Shown here: positions 1 to 7,852 of the stretch, one piece after another
Numbering within the stretch: position 1 is the first letter of the stretch
How the letters are laid out: each line of letters starts with the position of its first letter
Source: a virus
Virus record (IMG/VR): IMGVR_UViG_3300042520_001094
Span: 1-32,323 of that record
Reading direction: 5' to 3' (one strand)
DNA length: 32,323 nucleotides
The notes under the pieces: model-generated
Told to the model about the DNA's origin: nothing
The model's input: only the letters and a program-made list of their open reading frames with translations
The model's database searches: none
Translations under genes and position numbers: made by a program

Positions 1-698
1 AGAACATTTAACACCGCTTTAGGCGTAAATGTTAACTGTTCTATCTTATCTGCTGTTGGTTTACCTACTTTTTTTGCCATAATATTAAAGTTTTCTTTCT
101 TACAAGCAAAGATAATGTTTTTACTCGATATATTATAGTCGTGCTTTATATCAATTAAAAAAAGATTGTTTTTCTTTATACTTATTCGCTCAAATTCAAT
201 TCCCAATGTTTTAAAATATCGTTCTGTTTCTGTATCGCACCCCCTATCTAACTGCCTTTGCCATGCTTTGTAATTACACTTTTCGAGCACCGATTTAGGG
301 AAAAACCGCCCAGCACCGAAATGTTTGTCGAGTTCTAAATATCCGAGTTGCTTATGCTCAGTTGAATAAAAGTAAATATCACTAAATCCAAACACCTTAT
401 CTGTTTGTAGGTGCTTATAAAATTCCACCGTTTGCGGACAAATTAAGTCATCACTCCCCAACAACACAACCGCATCATGTTCATATTTCTGCACCTTTTT
501 TAACATTGCGTTGTTCTTGTAAGTCAATGGACTGTTTGGCGTTTCAATGTATTTAAACCCATTAGCCAACTCTTGACTTATTACGCCCTCACTACCAGCA
601 ATTATTAACTCAATACCTAAATCCCGATAATAGTCTAACACTATTTTAGTTAATTCGTGGCGTTGGTAGATTGCCATTATGTAAACCACTTTATTCAT
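1..698 (-). CDS. Glycosyltransferase-like protein, running off the contig end
   Basis: The ATG at 698 opens a frame with no stop before base 1. It begins MNKVVYIMAIYQRHELTK, and further on reads LLGSDDL, an acidic pair where GT-A enzymes carry their nucleotide-sugar/metal motif, and GAGRFFPKSVLEK. This resembles small family-2-like glycosyltransferases that use nucleotide sugars. The 206 codons before the internal ATG at 80 make a full domain. Closing the contig through the 126-bp repeat continues the same frame into the 64-aa ORF at 32271-32077, giving about 270 aa. It lies between the capsid terminator and the tail genes, so decoration of the virion or a host surface is plausible. The family assignment is by motif only. 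Confidence 0.7.
   Translation of the reverse strand, partial: MNKVVYIMAIYQRHELTKIVLDYYRDLGIELIIAGSEGVISQELANGFKYIETPNSPLTYKNNAMLKKVQKYEHDAVVLLGSDDLICPQTVEFYKHLQTDKVFGFSDIYFYSTEHKQLGYLELDKHFGAGRFFPKSVLEKCNYKAWQRQLDRGCDTETERYFKTLGIEFERISIKKNNLFLIDIKHDYNISSKNIIFACKKENFNIMAKKVGKPTADKIEQLTFTPKAVLNV
7..132. repeat. Terminal direct repeat, left copy
   Basis: Bases 7-132 are identical to 32198-32323 (126 bp). The first six bases do not match the corresponding bases 32192-32197. An exact end-to-end repeat of about this length is what a k-mer assembler leaves on a circular or terminally redundant molecule. The likely meaning is a complete genome with a unit of about 32,191 bp, rather than a biological terminal repeat, but the two cannot be separated from sequence alone. 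Confidence 0.95.
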
Positions 699-703
699 CT
701 TAC

Positions 704-733
704 AAAAAAAAGTGAGGGCAATTACGCCCCCAC
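704..733 (-). terminator. Intrinsic terminator after the major capsid gene
   Basis: On the minus strand an 8-bp stem, GTGGGGGC with GCCCTCAC (one G-U wobble), closes over a 6-nt loop and is followed at once by eight T residues. It lies 35 bases past the capsid stop codon and just before the glycosyltransferase ATG at 698. The wobble pairs only in the minus-strand RNA, which fits the gene direction. It should separate the highly expressed head genes from the next unit. Confidence 0.88.
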
Positions 734-767
734 CATTCAACAATTAAACTATGATATGAAAGAAAGA

Positions 768-2030
768 TTACGTAGTCTGTAATAATGCTTCAGCAGATGC
801 AAAGTCGCCTTTGATAAACGCTGTTCTATCGTTAGTCTTAACCACAACCGCACCTCTCCACTCTGCTAACAATGTAACAAAGTTCTTAGTGAAGTCATCG
901 TTTTCGTAACCGATATCAAACTTAACACCGTCTTTTTCTACTAAGTAAGCTTTATCAAAGTTACCCATTAAGAACTCCCCAGCTGTTACTAAAGTAGTAG
1001 ATACGATTTTTGTAACACCGTCTAATAACAAGCTGTCGCCGATTGCCTGTAAACGGTCAATGTATCTCTTATCTGTACCACTTACTTTTTGAACTTTCAA
1101 TTTCGCAATATCTCTAGGGTTTAAGAAACATAAAGTCGCTTGGCCTTGCTCTGCTAACTCAATTTGTAAGTTACCAGCAACTAACACATCTACAATGTTA
1201 GGATTAACAACCGCTTCGCCAAAATCCGCTCCTGTGATAGCAAACGCAGTAGCAACAGTTTTTACACCTCTTAAGTTAGCACCTGAAGCATCTCCACTAA
1301 ATGCACCTAACTCTACTGCTTTTAACAATTCTCTCATTAACTCAGCTTCGATTTCTGATTGCATCCAATCAACGTCATCTAACATCTCGTTAGAAATTTT
1401 GATAAATGCAGTTGTTTTTTTAACATTTTCGGAAGCAACAACTAAGTTAAAATCGATTTGGTTTTTCTTAACACCTTCAGCAGTTGAACCAGCGGTACCC
1501 TCTTTACCTGATTGAGCCACCCAGCTAACTACATTACTAGAAGTTGCTTTTGGTTGTAACGACGCTAAGAATTTAGTTTCTCTTGAAGCAATTACGTTTA
1601 AACCCTCGATACGGTCTTCAACCGGTACATTACCACCTGATAAGTTACCGCTAAAGGTCATGTTACCAACCGCCTTAAATACTACTGATTTGTTTTTGTC
1701 GTTCTTTAATTCTGCCAACGCTTGTTTGTTAGCAATTAAGCTTTCACGGATTTGTGCCGAGAAACTTTTCATTGTTGCATCAACTGATTTCATTTTTTCA
1801 ATTTTTTTAGATAATTCTTTGAAACCCAATTCCATTTGGTTTTTCATAACCGCAATTTGAGTTTTGTTTTTCTTGTTTTCTTCTTCGTACATTTTAACCA
1901 AACCCGCTAAAGCGTCTTGGTAATCTTGTACTAATTTCGCTTGTTCCTCTTCAGGTAATTCGTCAAAGTTGGCAATACCCAACATTCCTAAATATTCTTC
2001 AAAGGTTGTTTCTGCTGTAAAGTTTTCCAT
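768..2030 (-). CDS. Major capsid protein, HK97 fold
   Basis: This 420-aa protein forms the icosahedral shell. Its first 110 or so residues are rich in Glu, Lys and Gln and predicted coiled coil, matching the scaffolding delta domain that the prohead protease removes from HK97-type capsid proteins. The remainder reads as a capsid body, with a segment near RIEGLNVIASRETKF and a later NPRDIAKLKVQK stretch typical of HK97-fold proteins. It follows portal and protease in canonical order, 6 bases after the protease stop, and is followed by a strong terminator. Length and order fit the family well. Assignment is from fold-like pattern and synteny. Confidence 0.88.
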   Translation of the reverse strand: MENFTAETTFEEYLGMLGIANFDELPEEEQAKLVQDYQDALAGLVKMYEEENKKNKTQIAVMKNQMELGFKELSKKIEKMKSVDATMKSFSAQIRESLIANKQALAELKNDKNKSVVFKAVGNMTFSGNLSGGNVPVEDRIEGLNVIASRETKFLASLQPKATSSNVVSWVAQSGKEGTAGSTAEGVKKNQIDFNLVVASENVKKTTAFIKISNEMLDDVDWMQSEIEAELMRELLKAVELGAFSGDASGANLRGVKTVATAFAITGADFGEAVVNPNIVDVLVAGNLQIELAEQGQATLCFLNPRDIAKLKVQKVSGTDKRYIDRLQAIGDSLLLDGVTKIVSTTLVTAGEFLMGNFDKAYLVEKDGVKFDIGYENDDFTKNFVTLLAEWRGAVVVKTNDRTAFIKGDFASAEALLQTT

Positions 2031-2036
2031 TGTTTT

Positions 2037-2825
2037 TTACTTTTTAATTAAATGTTTATAATAGCTTTTCTTTTTCGGCTCTATTACCTGAGTGATATTT
2101 GTCGGCTCAGTACCTAGAGTGATTTTACAAAATTCATAAAATTTATCTATATCTCCAAATTTTTTATAAATTTCTTTTATAACAGCATCATCTTGCATAG
2201 TTGGGGTTAGGATATTACTTGCCGATAGAACTGCGCTTATTTCAAATAATTTAGCTTCCTTAACTAGGTAAAAGTAACCGCATTCCTCAGCTTCAATCGG
2301 ATTGCCTAACATCGGTAAGTATTTTAACCAATTTGCATAGCCCTCTTTGTCGTATGTATCGTTTATGGCAATATCTAGTTGTATGTATTCCATTCCTACC
2401 GAGTGTTGGTTAATCATACCATTTTTGTATTGGTAATAAACGCTTTTATTTAAGTCTTCAATAACATCAACATTCGCCTTTAAACACTCGGTGTTACCCT
2501 CTTTATCAACTCCTAACTCAGCCCAACTTATCGGTGCTTCCATTACCTCGTTAATTATTCCCACTTTAGCAGTAACATCGTGCTTATGATCCGCTAAGAA
2601 AAACGGTGTACGCTCACTTATGGACTTTGCAAAGCACCCCGACAAATGTACATCGCCATGATTATCTAACCAGTTATAAGTGTTGCCTATAATAGTACGC
2701 TTTAGTACATCGTCTTCGCTCTCAATCTCTACAACATCGGACTTGGTTATAACGTCGTATTTTCTTGCTATTCGCCTAAGCTTTAATACTTCTGCTTTTT
2801 TCTCAATTAGTGTTTTTATTTCCAT
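2037..2825 (-). CDS. Prohead protease, HK97/S78 type
   Basis: This 262-aa serine protease should mature the prohead by cleaving the scaffold part of the capsid protein. The core shows the family pattern: GDVHLSGCFAKSI near 57-69, the catalytic histidine region FLADHKHD with H80 and H82, and the nucleophile region MINQHSVGMEY with S142. The EISAVLSASN stretch further on is also typical, as the last strand of the protease domain. A Lys-rich tail ends the protein. It sits between portal and capsid with very short gaps (2 and 6 bases), so these genes are one translation-coupled unit. Confidence 0.88.
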   Translation of the reverse strand: MEIKTLIEKKAEVLKLRRIARKYDVITKSDVVEIESEDDVLKRTIIGNTYNWLDNHGDVHLSGCFAKSISERTPFFLADHKHDVTAKVGIINEVMEAPISWAELGVDKEGNTECLKANVDVIEDLNKSVYYQYKNGMINQHSVGMEYIQLDIAINDTYDKEGYANWLKYLPMLGNPIEAEECGYFYLVKEAKLFEISAVLSASNILTPTMQDDAVIKEIYKKFGDIDKFYEFCKITLGTEPTNITQVIEPKKKSYYKHLIKK

Positions 2826-2827
2826 TT

Positions 2828-4132
2828 TTAACTTTTTATTAAATTTGCTAATTCCTCAGGTGTTAAACTTTCTAGTAATTTATTCGATACCAACGGACTT
2901 AAACGCATTAAGTTTGTCATTGTCTTAGTTACCGCTAATTCGTCGTTATAGCCTAATATTTGTCTTGCTTCATCTATCGAAATTAACCCTGTTTGGTAAA
3001 GCTTAACTGTACTATCCAACTGCTTTTCAGCGTCAGGCTTCAACGCATCAATATCGTTTTTATCTATCGTTAGCTTATATTTTTGCCCCGATATGTAGTT
3101 ATAACGTTTAATTAGTTGCTTGTTCTTTTGCGCCAAAATTTGCTCCATAATAGGAATACAAGTTTGGTTATAAAAGTCTTTCATGGCTTCTTGCATATTG
3201 TTATAGGTACTAGCACCAACATCGCCAAAGATAACCGATTGAACGCCAAACAATGAGCAAACCGCTCTAAGGTGTTCAGCTCTCATACCTAACAACTCCA
3301 TATCACTAGCACTCATTCCTAACTGCTTGTAGTCAACAGACCCCTGAACGGTTATGATTTTATTGGCGTTTTTTGCACCGCCTACACGATTGTTAAAATC
3401 TCTTTGTAGTTGCTCCCTATCTTCAGCGGTAATTGGATATTCATTCTTACTTGAAATAATACCACTAGCACCTCTATTTTCGTATAGGCTACTTTCGGCT
3501 AAGTTACGGTTATTGGTTGCTTTCAACAAATCAAAACCCGATTGCAAAGGGCTTAACCCCTCGTTGTTGCGTATTCCCTCAATAGTTGGATTAAAATATT
3601 GACAGTGCATTATTTCCGTTGGACTAATCTTCCTAATACTTATCCCGTCGTTAAACTCGTAACGGTCAATGTCGGATAGTATCGACATTGTTTCACGCCA
3701 CGCACTCACATTTTGAGGGGGTAAAATATAATTTTTCGCGGGTAAACTAGCACCGATATACTCGTATGGTGCGTAGTGATAACTATCCCCCGTTAAGATT
3801 AGGTACAAAACTTCTTTAAACAACGCTTGTTCCAAACTGTCGTTATCGTGCCAATTCTCAAAGATAAACCGCTTTAGTTCGTCGTTTTCGTCTTCAATAT
3901 ATTGTCCGTTATTCTCAAGGATAATGGGCAAACTTGCTGTTACCTGAGCAATACGCTTTGCAACAGCGTAAACCATATCATTGGTTATGTAACCCTCATC
4001 AATTAAATAGCTTTCACTTATATTAGTGTTAGCCCTCCCCGTACTAAACAAGGGAATAAAAACATTTTCGGTCGCTGGTTTGCTCGTCTCGAAAACGTTA
4101 TAAGGCTCTGTGTTATAGTTTTTAATTATCAT
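2828..4132 (-). CDS. Portal protein, HK97 family
   Basis: This 434-aa protein would form the dodecameric ring at the capsid vertex, the channel for DNA and the docking point for terminase and the connector. Recognisable family pieces include YLILTGDSYHY, GISIRKISPTEIMHC followed by PLQSGFDLL, and RAVCSLFGVQSVIFG near the stem and crown region. It ends with a helical tail. Position directly after the large terminase and before the protease is canonical. A TAnnTTTG element lies only 6 bases upstream of its ATG, so a second promoter for the head genes is possible. Confidence 0.9.
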   Translation of the reverse strand: MIIKNYNTEPYNVFETSKPATENVFIPLFSTGRANTNISESYLIDEGYITNDMVYAVAKRIAQVTASLPIILENNGQYIEDENDELKRFIFENWHDNDSLEQALFKEVLYLILTGDSYHYAPYEYIGASLPAKNYILPPQNVSAWRETMSILSDIDRYEFNDGISIRKISPTEIMHCQYFNPTIEGIRNNEGLSPLQSGFDLLKATNNRNLAESSLYENRGASGIISSKNEYPITAEDREQLQRDFNNRVGGAKNANKIITVQGSVDYKQLGMSASDMELLGMRAEHLRAVCSLFGVQSVIFGDVGASTYNNMQEAMKDFYNQTCIPIMEQILAQKNKQLIKRYNYISGQKYKLTIDKNDIDALKPDAEKQLDSTVKLYQTGLISIDEARQILGYNDELAVTKTMTNLMRLSPLVSNKLLESLTPEELANLIKS

Positions 4133-4137
4133 ATTTG

Positions 4138-4145
4138 CAAAGTTA
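4138..4145 (-). promoter_or_regulatory. Promoter -7 element upstream of portal
   Basis: The minus strand reads TAACTTTG, an exact match to the Bacteroidota TAnnTTTG -7 element, in the 22-base gap between the terminase stop and the portal ATG at 4132. I see no TTTG box at the usual -33 distance. The transcript start would fall at or within a base or two of the ATG, so any message from it would be leaderless or nearly so. Confidence 0.45.
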
Positions 4146-4154
4146 TAAAAAAAA

Positions 4155-5312
4155 TTAATAAGTATAATCGTACCACCTTAAATAATATCCTAAAGGGTCA
4201 ATAGCATGGTCGTTACCGTCTTCGGGTACTTCCCCCGCTTTGTCCTTCCATTTGTATTTGTATAGTTCGTCTTGGATATTGTAAGATTGCCCTGTGATTA
4301 GTAATTGATAACTAGATAGCAACTGAATACTGTTTAGCTTTTTCTTAGGTAAACATGGTCTTGCATTAAAGCCATTTCGAGTTAGCAACACGATTAAATC
4401 AGGTCGGGCACTATCGCAAATTATAACCTTTGAGCGGTCTGTTATCTTTTTGGCAATAGCTTCAATCATGTTATCTAAATTCGGCATCGGTGCATAAATC
4501 TCTTGATGCGCCCATAATCGTTTGCCTTTTTTGTCAACTGCTACCTTAGTTAATGTAAATGGGTCTTTTGCTCCCCAGTCGATACAATATCCATAAACAT
4601 CCGTTTCGGGAAATGGTGCGACTTCCCAATTATTAATTATCGTACCGCTAACACGCCCCAACAAGCCTAAACCGTAAACACGCCACCAATTATAGTAGTA
4701 GCCTTGTATTCCCCTTTGGCGTTCCTCGTCGTGCTTTCGCTTTGCCATTTCAAAGTCATCAATTTGGGCTGGTGTTAAATTCTCGGCATTATCTAAAAAA
4801 GTGGAGTGTATTAATGTGGTGCGTTCATCTTCCAATATTCCACACGTATCAATCCAGAACTTACTGCTGGGGTTATAGTCTAGAAATATAGTGCCCCTTG
4901 TACGCTGAAATAATTGGTGGCATATTTCATACTTCATTAAATTACACTCATTAATAAATAGTATATCCCTTTTCGCTCCATGTGATTTGCCTACGTTATC
5001 AAAGCCTATAAACTTAATGATTGATACCCCTATTTTGTAGGTGTGTGGGTTTTGCGTTCGTATGGCATCAATGTTAACCTGTTGACCGTTTAGGATATGT
5101 TCAAAATCAACGATAGCACCGTCCTTTAAATGAGGGGTGCTATGGCTTACAACGTGTATGATTAAAGGCTTCTTGCTATCTCGAGCAATAATGTAAAGCA
5201 GTTGGAGGGCAGAGTAGGTTTTACCACTTCTAGACCCCCCCTTATTAACTATAAATCTGCTATTTTTTAAATAGGCTTTTAGGGTGTTATGAAACGTCGT
5301 TGTCAGTTTCAT
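4155..5312 (-). CDS. terL: Terminase large subunit, PBSX-like
   Basis: This ATPase-nuclease pumps and cuts DNA into the prohead. With the ATG at 5312 it is 385 aa; an in-frame TTG lies two codons earlier. Walker A is GGSRSGKT at 25-32. Walker B with the catalytic glutamate is DILFINEC at 116-123. The C-terminal RNase H-like nuclease shows its acidic residues in CIDWGAKDPF (D245), IICDSARPD (D300) and DGNDHAIDP (around 366-372). The layout matches the PBSX-type terminase family. It overlaps the end of the small subunit gene, as expected for coupled translation. Confidence 0.94.
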   Translation of the reverse strand: MKLTTTFHNTLKAYLKNSRFIVNKGGSRSGKTYSALQLLYIIARDSKKPLIIHVVSHSTPHLKDGAIVDFEHILNGQQVNIDAIRTQNPHTYKIGVSIIKFIGFDNVGKSHGAKRDILFINECNLMKYEICHQLFQRTRGTIFLDYNPSSKFWIDTCGILEDERTTLIHSTFLDNAENLTPAQIDDFEMAKRKHDEERQRGIQGYYYNWWRVYGLGLLGRVSGTIINNWEVAPFPETDVYGYCIDWGAKDPFTLTKVAVDKKGKRLWAHQEIYAPMPNLDNMIEAIAKKITDRSKVIICDSARPDLIVLLTRNGFNARPCLPKKKLNSIQLLSSYQLLITGQSYNIQDELYKYKWKDKAGEVPEDGNDHAIDPLGYYLRWYDYTY

Positions 5313-5739
5313 CTTCAAATCTTTTTCTTAATTCCTCTAAAGCATCTGCGGTTTCCTTGTTAGCCACGATTATAGGCGTTTGGTTTATTTCGTTGCCTTT
5401 GGTGGTGTGGTCTAATTGTTGGCGGTCAGTCCACCCATGATTAGATTTTAAATTGATAATTCCCGCAGCAGTATTTATGGACTCAGTTTTTATGTTACGA
5501 AAACAATTTACCTCACAATTAGCCAAAAGCCTTTGTTTATAAGGTTTTAACTCGGGAAATTTATTAATTAAATAATCAAAAGTACCTTTATCAATATCTA
5601 AATCGTAAGCTATTTCCCCAATAAAATCATAGTCCCTATCTTTAGAAAGTGTTAAGGCTTTATCGAATAGGTTTGTAGCTTCTTCAATAGTCCATTTCTC
5701 AGCATTTAGATTATTTTTCGGCGCTCCTACTTTACTCAT
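5287..5739 (-). CDS. terS: Terminase small subunit
   Basis: This 150-aa protein should bind the packaging start site and feed DNA to the large subunit. The N-terminal part (about 15-75) reads as helical DNA-binding repeats, including a turn around DLDIDKGTFDYLINKFPEL. The middle, with NTAAGIINLKSNHGWTDRQQ, is a sequence type often seen in small terminases of Bacteroidota phages. The acidic tail DETDNDVS overlaps the large subunit start. The call rests on synteny plus these patterns, not on a catalytic motif. Confidence 0.82.
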   Translation of the reverse strand: MSKVGAPKNNLNAEKWTIEEATNLFDKALTLSKDRDYDFIGEIAYDLDIDKGTFDYLINKFPELKPYKQRLLANCEVNCFRNIKTESINTAAGIINLKSNHGWTDRQQLDHTTKGNEINQTPIIVANKETADALEELRKRFEDETDNDVS

Positions 5740-5981
5740 AACTTACCCTTTAAATTTTCAATCTGTTTATTAATTTCCTCAATCAATATCTTATCAACTA
5801 CTGGCTTTAACTTATCGTCTTTTTCGAGTACAAAGTCCATATATCCAACCCTTACATTAAGTTGCTCCGTTGGCAAGGCTAAAATCAAAGCTTCGTAAAA
5901 CTTGATTTGCTTAATAGCTTCAAGTTGTTGTTCGATTTCCTTTAATTCTCGCTTTACCTTTATTTTCTTAAAAAAGTTCAT
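5736..5981 (-). CDS. Small coiled-coil protein, first gene of the packaging unit
   Basis: I do not recognise this 81-aa protein. It is highly charged, with a Lys-rich start (MNFFKKIKVKRELKE) and heptad-like Leu, Ile and Glu spacing that predicts coiled coil at both ends. It overlaps the small terminase start by 4 bases, and a TAnnTTTG element lies 7 bases upstream of its ATG, so it leads the late head operon. A role in packaging or in late regulation would be inference only. Confidence 0.65.
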   Translation of the reverse strand: MNFFKKIKVKRELKEIEQQLEAIKQIKFYEALILALPTEQLNVRVGYMDFVLEKDDKLKPVVDKILIEEINKQIENLKGKL

Positions 5982-5987
5982 AGGTTA

Positions 5988-5995
5988 CAAAGTTA
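5988..5995 (-). promoter_or_regulatory. Probable late promoter for the packaging and head genes
   Basis: TAACTTTG on the minus strand matches TAnnTTTG exactly. It sits in a 96-base AT-rich gap, one of the few in the genome, before the packaging genes. No convincing -33 TTTG is visible. The gap also holds an imperfect dyad at about 6008-6025. The ATG at 5981 is only 7 bases from the element, so the transcript would have almost no leader. Confidence 0.55.
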
Positions 5996-6077
5996 AAAAT
6001 ATTTTTTGAGATAATCTAATACCTCTAAATAAGTAACAAATATCTTAAATAAAATGTAATATAGCACTATCATATCG

Positions 6078-6728
6078 TTAAAATAAACTTAATTGGCTTG
6101 TTTCTAGTTTTATACGCTTTACAGCACTTTCAAAATACTCTTTATCCAATTCACAAGCTGTTAACTCAAAACCTAAACGGTTACACGCTATTGCTATACT
6201 TCCCGAACCTAAATGAGTATCAAGTATTTTGTCGCCCTCTTTGGCGTAATTCATCAAAAGCCATTCGTATAATTTAACTGGTTTTTGGGTTGGGTGGATG
6301 CGGTTTGGTTGATTTGGATTTTTATCAAATTTTTTAGCACTTGATTTAAATGAAGTCCACGCTAATTCAAACTGTGCAAAAGTAACATCTTCTGAAAAAC
6401 CTTTATCCCATAATAACCAACACGATGAAACTATATCTAAACCTGCAGAAGCCATTTTTTGAACCATGTAATTTCCACCCCAAACAATTTGATTTTTAGA
6501 TATTCTAAATAATTCTTTAAAATATTCTATATTTGGCGTTTCACTATCATTCCCAGCAAATTTATGATAAGGGCTTTTTTTATCTCCTTTTCTCCTACCC
6601 ATGTTTATATTAATATTTATCCCATAAGGCGGGTCAACAATAGCCAAATCAAAATATTTATCGGGATAACGTGCCATTAGTACCATGTTATCCTCATTCG
6701 TTATTTGTATTCTTTCTGTTACATTCAT
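6078..6728 (-). CDS. DNA N6-adenine-type methyltransferase with C-terminal clamp-binding motif
   Basis: This 216-aa beta-class amino-methyltransferase has its catalytic motif DPPYG at 32-36 and the S-adenosylmethionine motif late, as DTHLGSGS at 170-177 (the usual Phe or Pro is His here). IHPTQKPVKLYEWLL between them is the family's conserved linker. The last five residues are QLSLF, the textbook beta-sliding-clamp-binding pentamer, preceded by a charged helix. It would modify phage DNA, probably in step with replication. Target base and sequence are not readable. It is one of three methyltransferases here, and its start overlaps the DnaA-like gene by 4 bases. Confidence 0.9.
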   Translation of the reverse strand: MNVTERIQITNEDNMVLMARYPDKYFDLAIVDPPYGINININMGRRKGDKKSPYHKFAGNDSETPNIEYFKELFRISKNQIVWGGNYMVQKMASAGLDIVSSCWLLWDKGFSEDVTFAQFELAWTSFKSSAKKFDKNPNQPNRIHPTQKPVKLYEWLLMNYAKEGDKILDTHLGSGSIAIACNRLGFELTACELDKEYFESAVKRIKLETSQLSLF

Positions 6729-7036
6729 AACCTACACTTATTAAAATCTTCCTCTAATCTCGGATTGTACTTCATGTACTTAAATTCCTCTTTGTAATGA
6801 ATAATACTTGCATGGTGCCTGTTAATCAACGTTCCAACCTCTCGCAAAGTATAGCCACTATTAAGTGCAAGTATTGAGTAAACAATTCTTGCCCGTACAA
6901 TTTCTTCAAATCGTGTTCGCCCTTTTACCTCTTTCGGGTGTACTTTTAACTTTTCGCATACCATTTCAAAAATGGATATTAAATTGACTTGTTTTGGCTT
7001 CAATTGTAAGCCTACGTAAATTTGTGGGTGTATCAT
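6725..7036 (-). CDS. DnaA domain IV-like DNA-binding protein
   Basis: This 103-aa protein resembles only the C-terminal DNA-binding domain of the replication initiator DnaA. The pattern VKGRTRFEEIVRARIVYSIL (38-56) followed by TLREVGTLINRHHASIIH (63-80) mirrors the DnaA order of an Arg-rich helix and then the helix-turn-helix with its R-D-H-T-T-V-x-H signature, here R-H-H-A-S-I-I-H. There is no AAA+ ATPase. It may bind a DnaA-box-like sequence in the phage origin or compete with host DnaA. It lies in a run of small overlapping genes and its last codons overlap the methyltransferase start. Confidence 0.78.
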   Translation of the reverse strand: MIHPQIYVGLQLKPKQVNLISIFEMVCEKLKVHPKEVKGRTRFEEIVRARIVYSILALNSGYTLREVGTLINRHHASIIHYKEEFKYMKYNPRLEEDFNKCRL

Positions 7037-7242
7037 AATTCCTTAATTTCTTTTAAAATTGTTTCAGCTAAATTAACCAACTTAGTTTCTAACTCTTTGT
7101 ATTCCTTGCTATTTTGCTCAAAATTACATTGTAAACCTCCAAACCATTCTGGGGGTTTAGTTCTGAAATAAGCAAGGTTAAAGTCATCATTCCTAATTGA
7201 TAAAGACATTTCATCGAATACCATTATGTTTATGTTTTTCAT
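7033..7242 (-). CDS. Hypothetical protein, 69 aa
   Basis: Not recognised. It has a mixed N-terminal half with aromatic residues (FRTKPPEWFGGLQCNFEQ) and a C-terminal helix rich in Leu, Glu and Lys. It overlaps both neighbours by 4 bases, so it is clearly part of the same translation-coupled row of small genes ahead of the DnaA-like protein. Confidence 0.65.
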   Translation of the reverse strand: MKNINIMVFDEMSLSIRNDDFNLAYFRTKPPEWFGGLQCNFEQNSKEYKELETKLVNLAETILKEIKEL

Positions 7243-7592
7243 TTCTTCAAATATTTATCAAGTTCAACTTTATCAAGTGCCAAATCAATTTCATCTATCA
7301 AAGCATCTACAACCTCATCACCCAAAGTGTTACGCATTGAAGTTTCAATTCTTGCATTTACTTTAATTACCAAATCAATAGTTTGGTTAAGATTTTTAAC
7401 CGCTTCGGCTATTTTCTTATCCACTACCTTTTTGTTAGGTTTACTCAAAGTATCGTATTTGTAACCTTGCTTTAAAGTATGGGTATTCATGGCTATAATA
7501 TCAGCTTTACAACCGCTAAACATAAGTGTTTGAATTGAACATAAAGCACTTAGTTTGGTTATATTGTCGCGTTGTTCTTTACTTAGTTTCAT
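7239..7592 (-). CDS. Hypothetical helical protein, 117 aa
   Basis: Not recognised. The sequence is almost entirely helix-forming, with regular Leu and Ile spacing from about residue 55 to the end, and no motif I can name. A short leader at 7593-7609 separates it from the upstream gene and includes TAACCTTAAAACC, similar to the leader of the gene at 18364. It overlaps the next gene by 4 bases. Confidence 0.65.
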   Translation of the reverse strand: MKLSKEQRDNITKLSALCSIQTLMFSGCKADIIAMNTHTLKQGYKYDTLSKPNKKVVDKKIAEAVKNLNQTIDLVIKVNARIETSMRNTLGDEVVDALIDEIDLALDKVELDKYLKK

Positions 7593-7609
7593 TTTATTTG
7601 GTTTTAAGG

Positions 7610-7852
7610 TTAATTATTCCAATCGTTAAAATCTTGCTCACTTACTTCTATTATATTAGTAATAACACATTCGTTTATTCCTTGTCTTTCTTTTATCTGC
7701 TCAACTGTTGTTTTAAGATTTAAAAAACATCCGTCTGTCGAAAAATCAATAAAACCTACAAAGATGTTTGAATTAATTTTACCTGAATAAGAAACAATAA
7801 AGTATCTTTTATCATTTTCTTTGTATGGCTCTTTTAAGTCTTTTATTTTCAT
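7610..7852 (-). CDS. Hypothetical protein, 80 aa
   Basis: Not recognised. The first half alternates charged and aromatic residues (KDLKEPYKENDKRYFIVSYSG), suggesting a small beta-rich fold; the end is acidic. The start overlaps the preceding gene by 4 bases. Nothing in it indicates membrane location or catalysis. Confidence 0.65.
   Translation of the reverse strand: MKIKDLKEPYKENDKRYFIVSYSGKINSNIFVGFIDFSTDGCFLNLKTTVEQIKERQGINECVITNIIEVSEQDFNDWNN

Noticed and set aside
6008-6025. Operator dyad GAGATAATC/TAATACCTC upstream of the late promoter
   Set aside because: Only six of nine base pairs match, which is not convincing in such AT-rich DNA.
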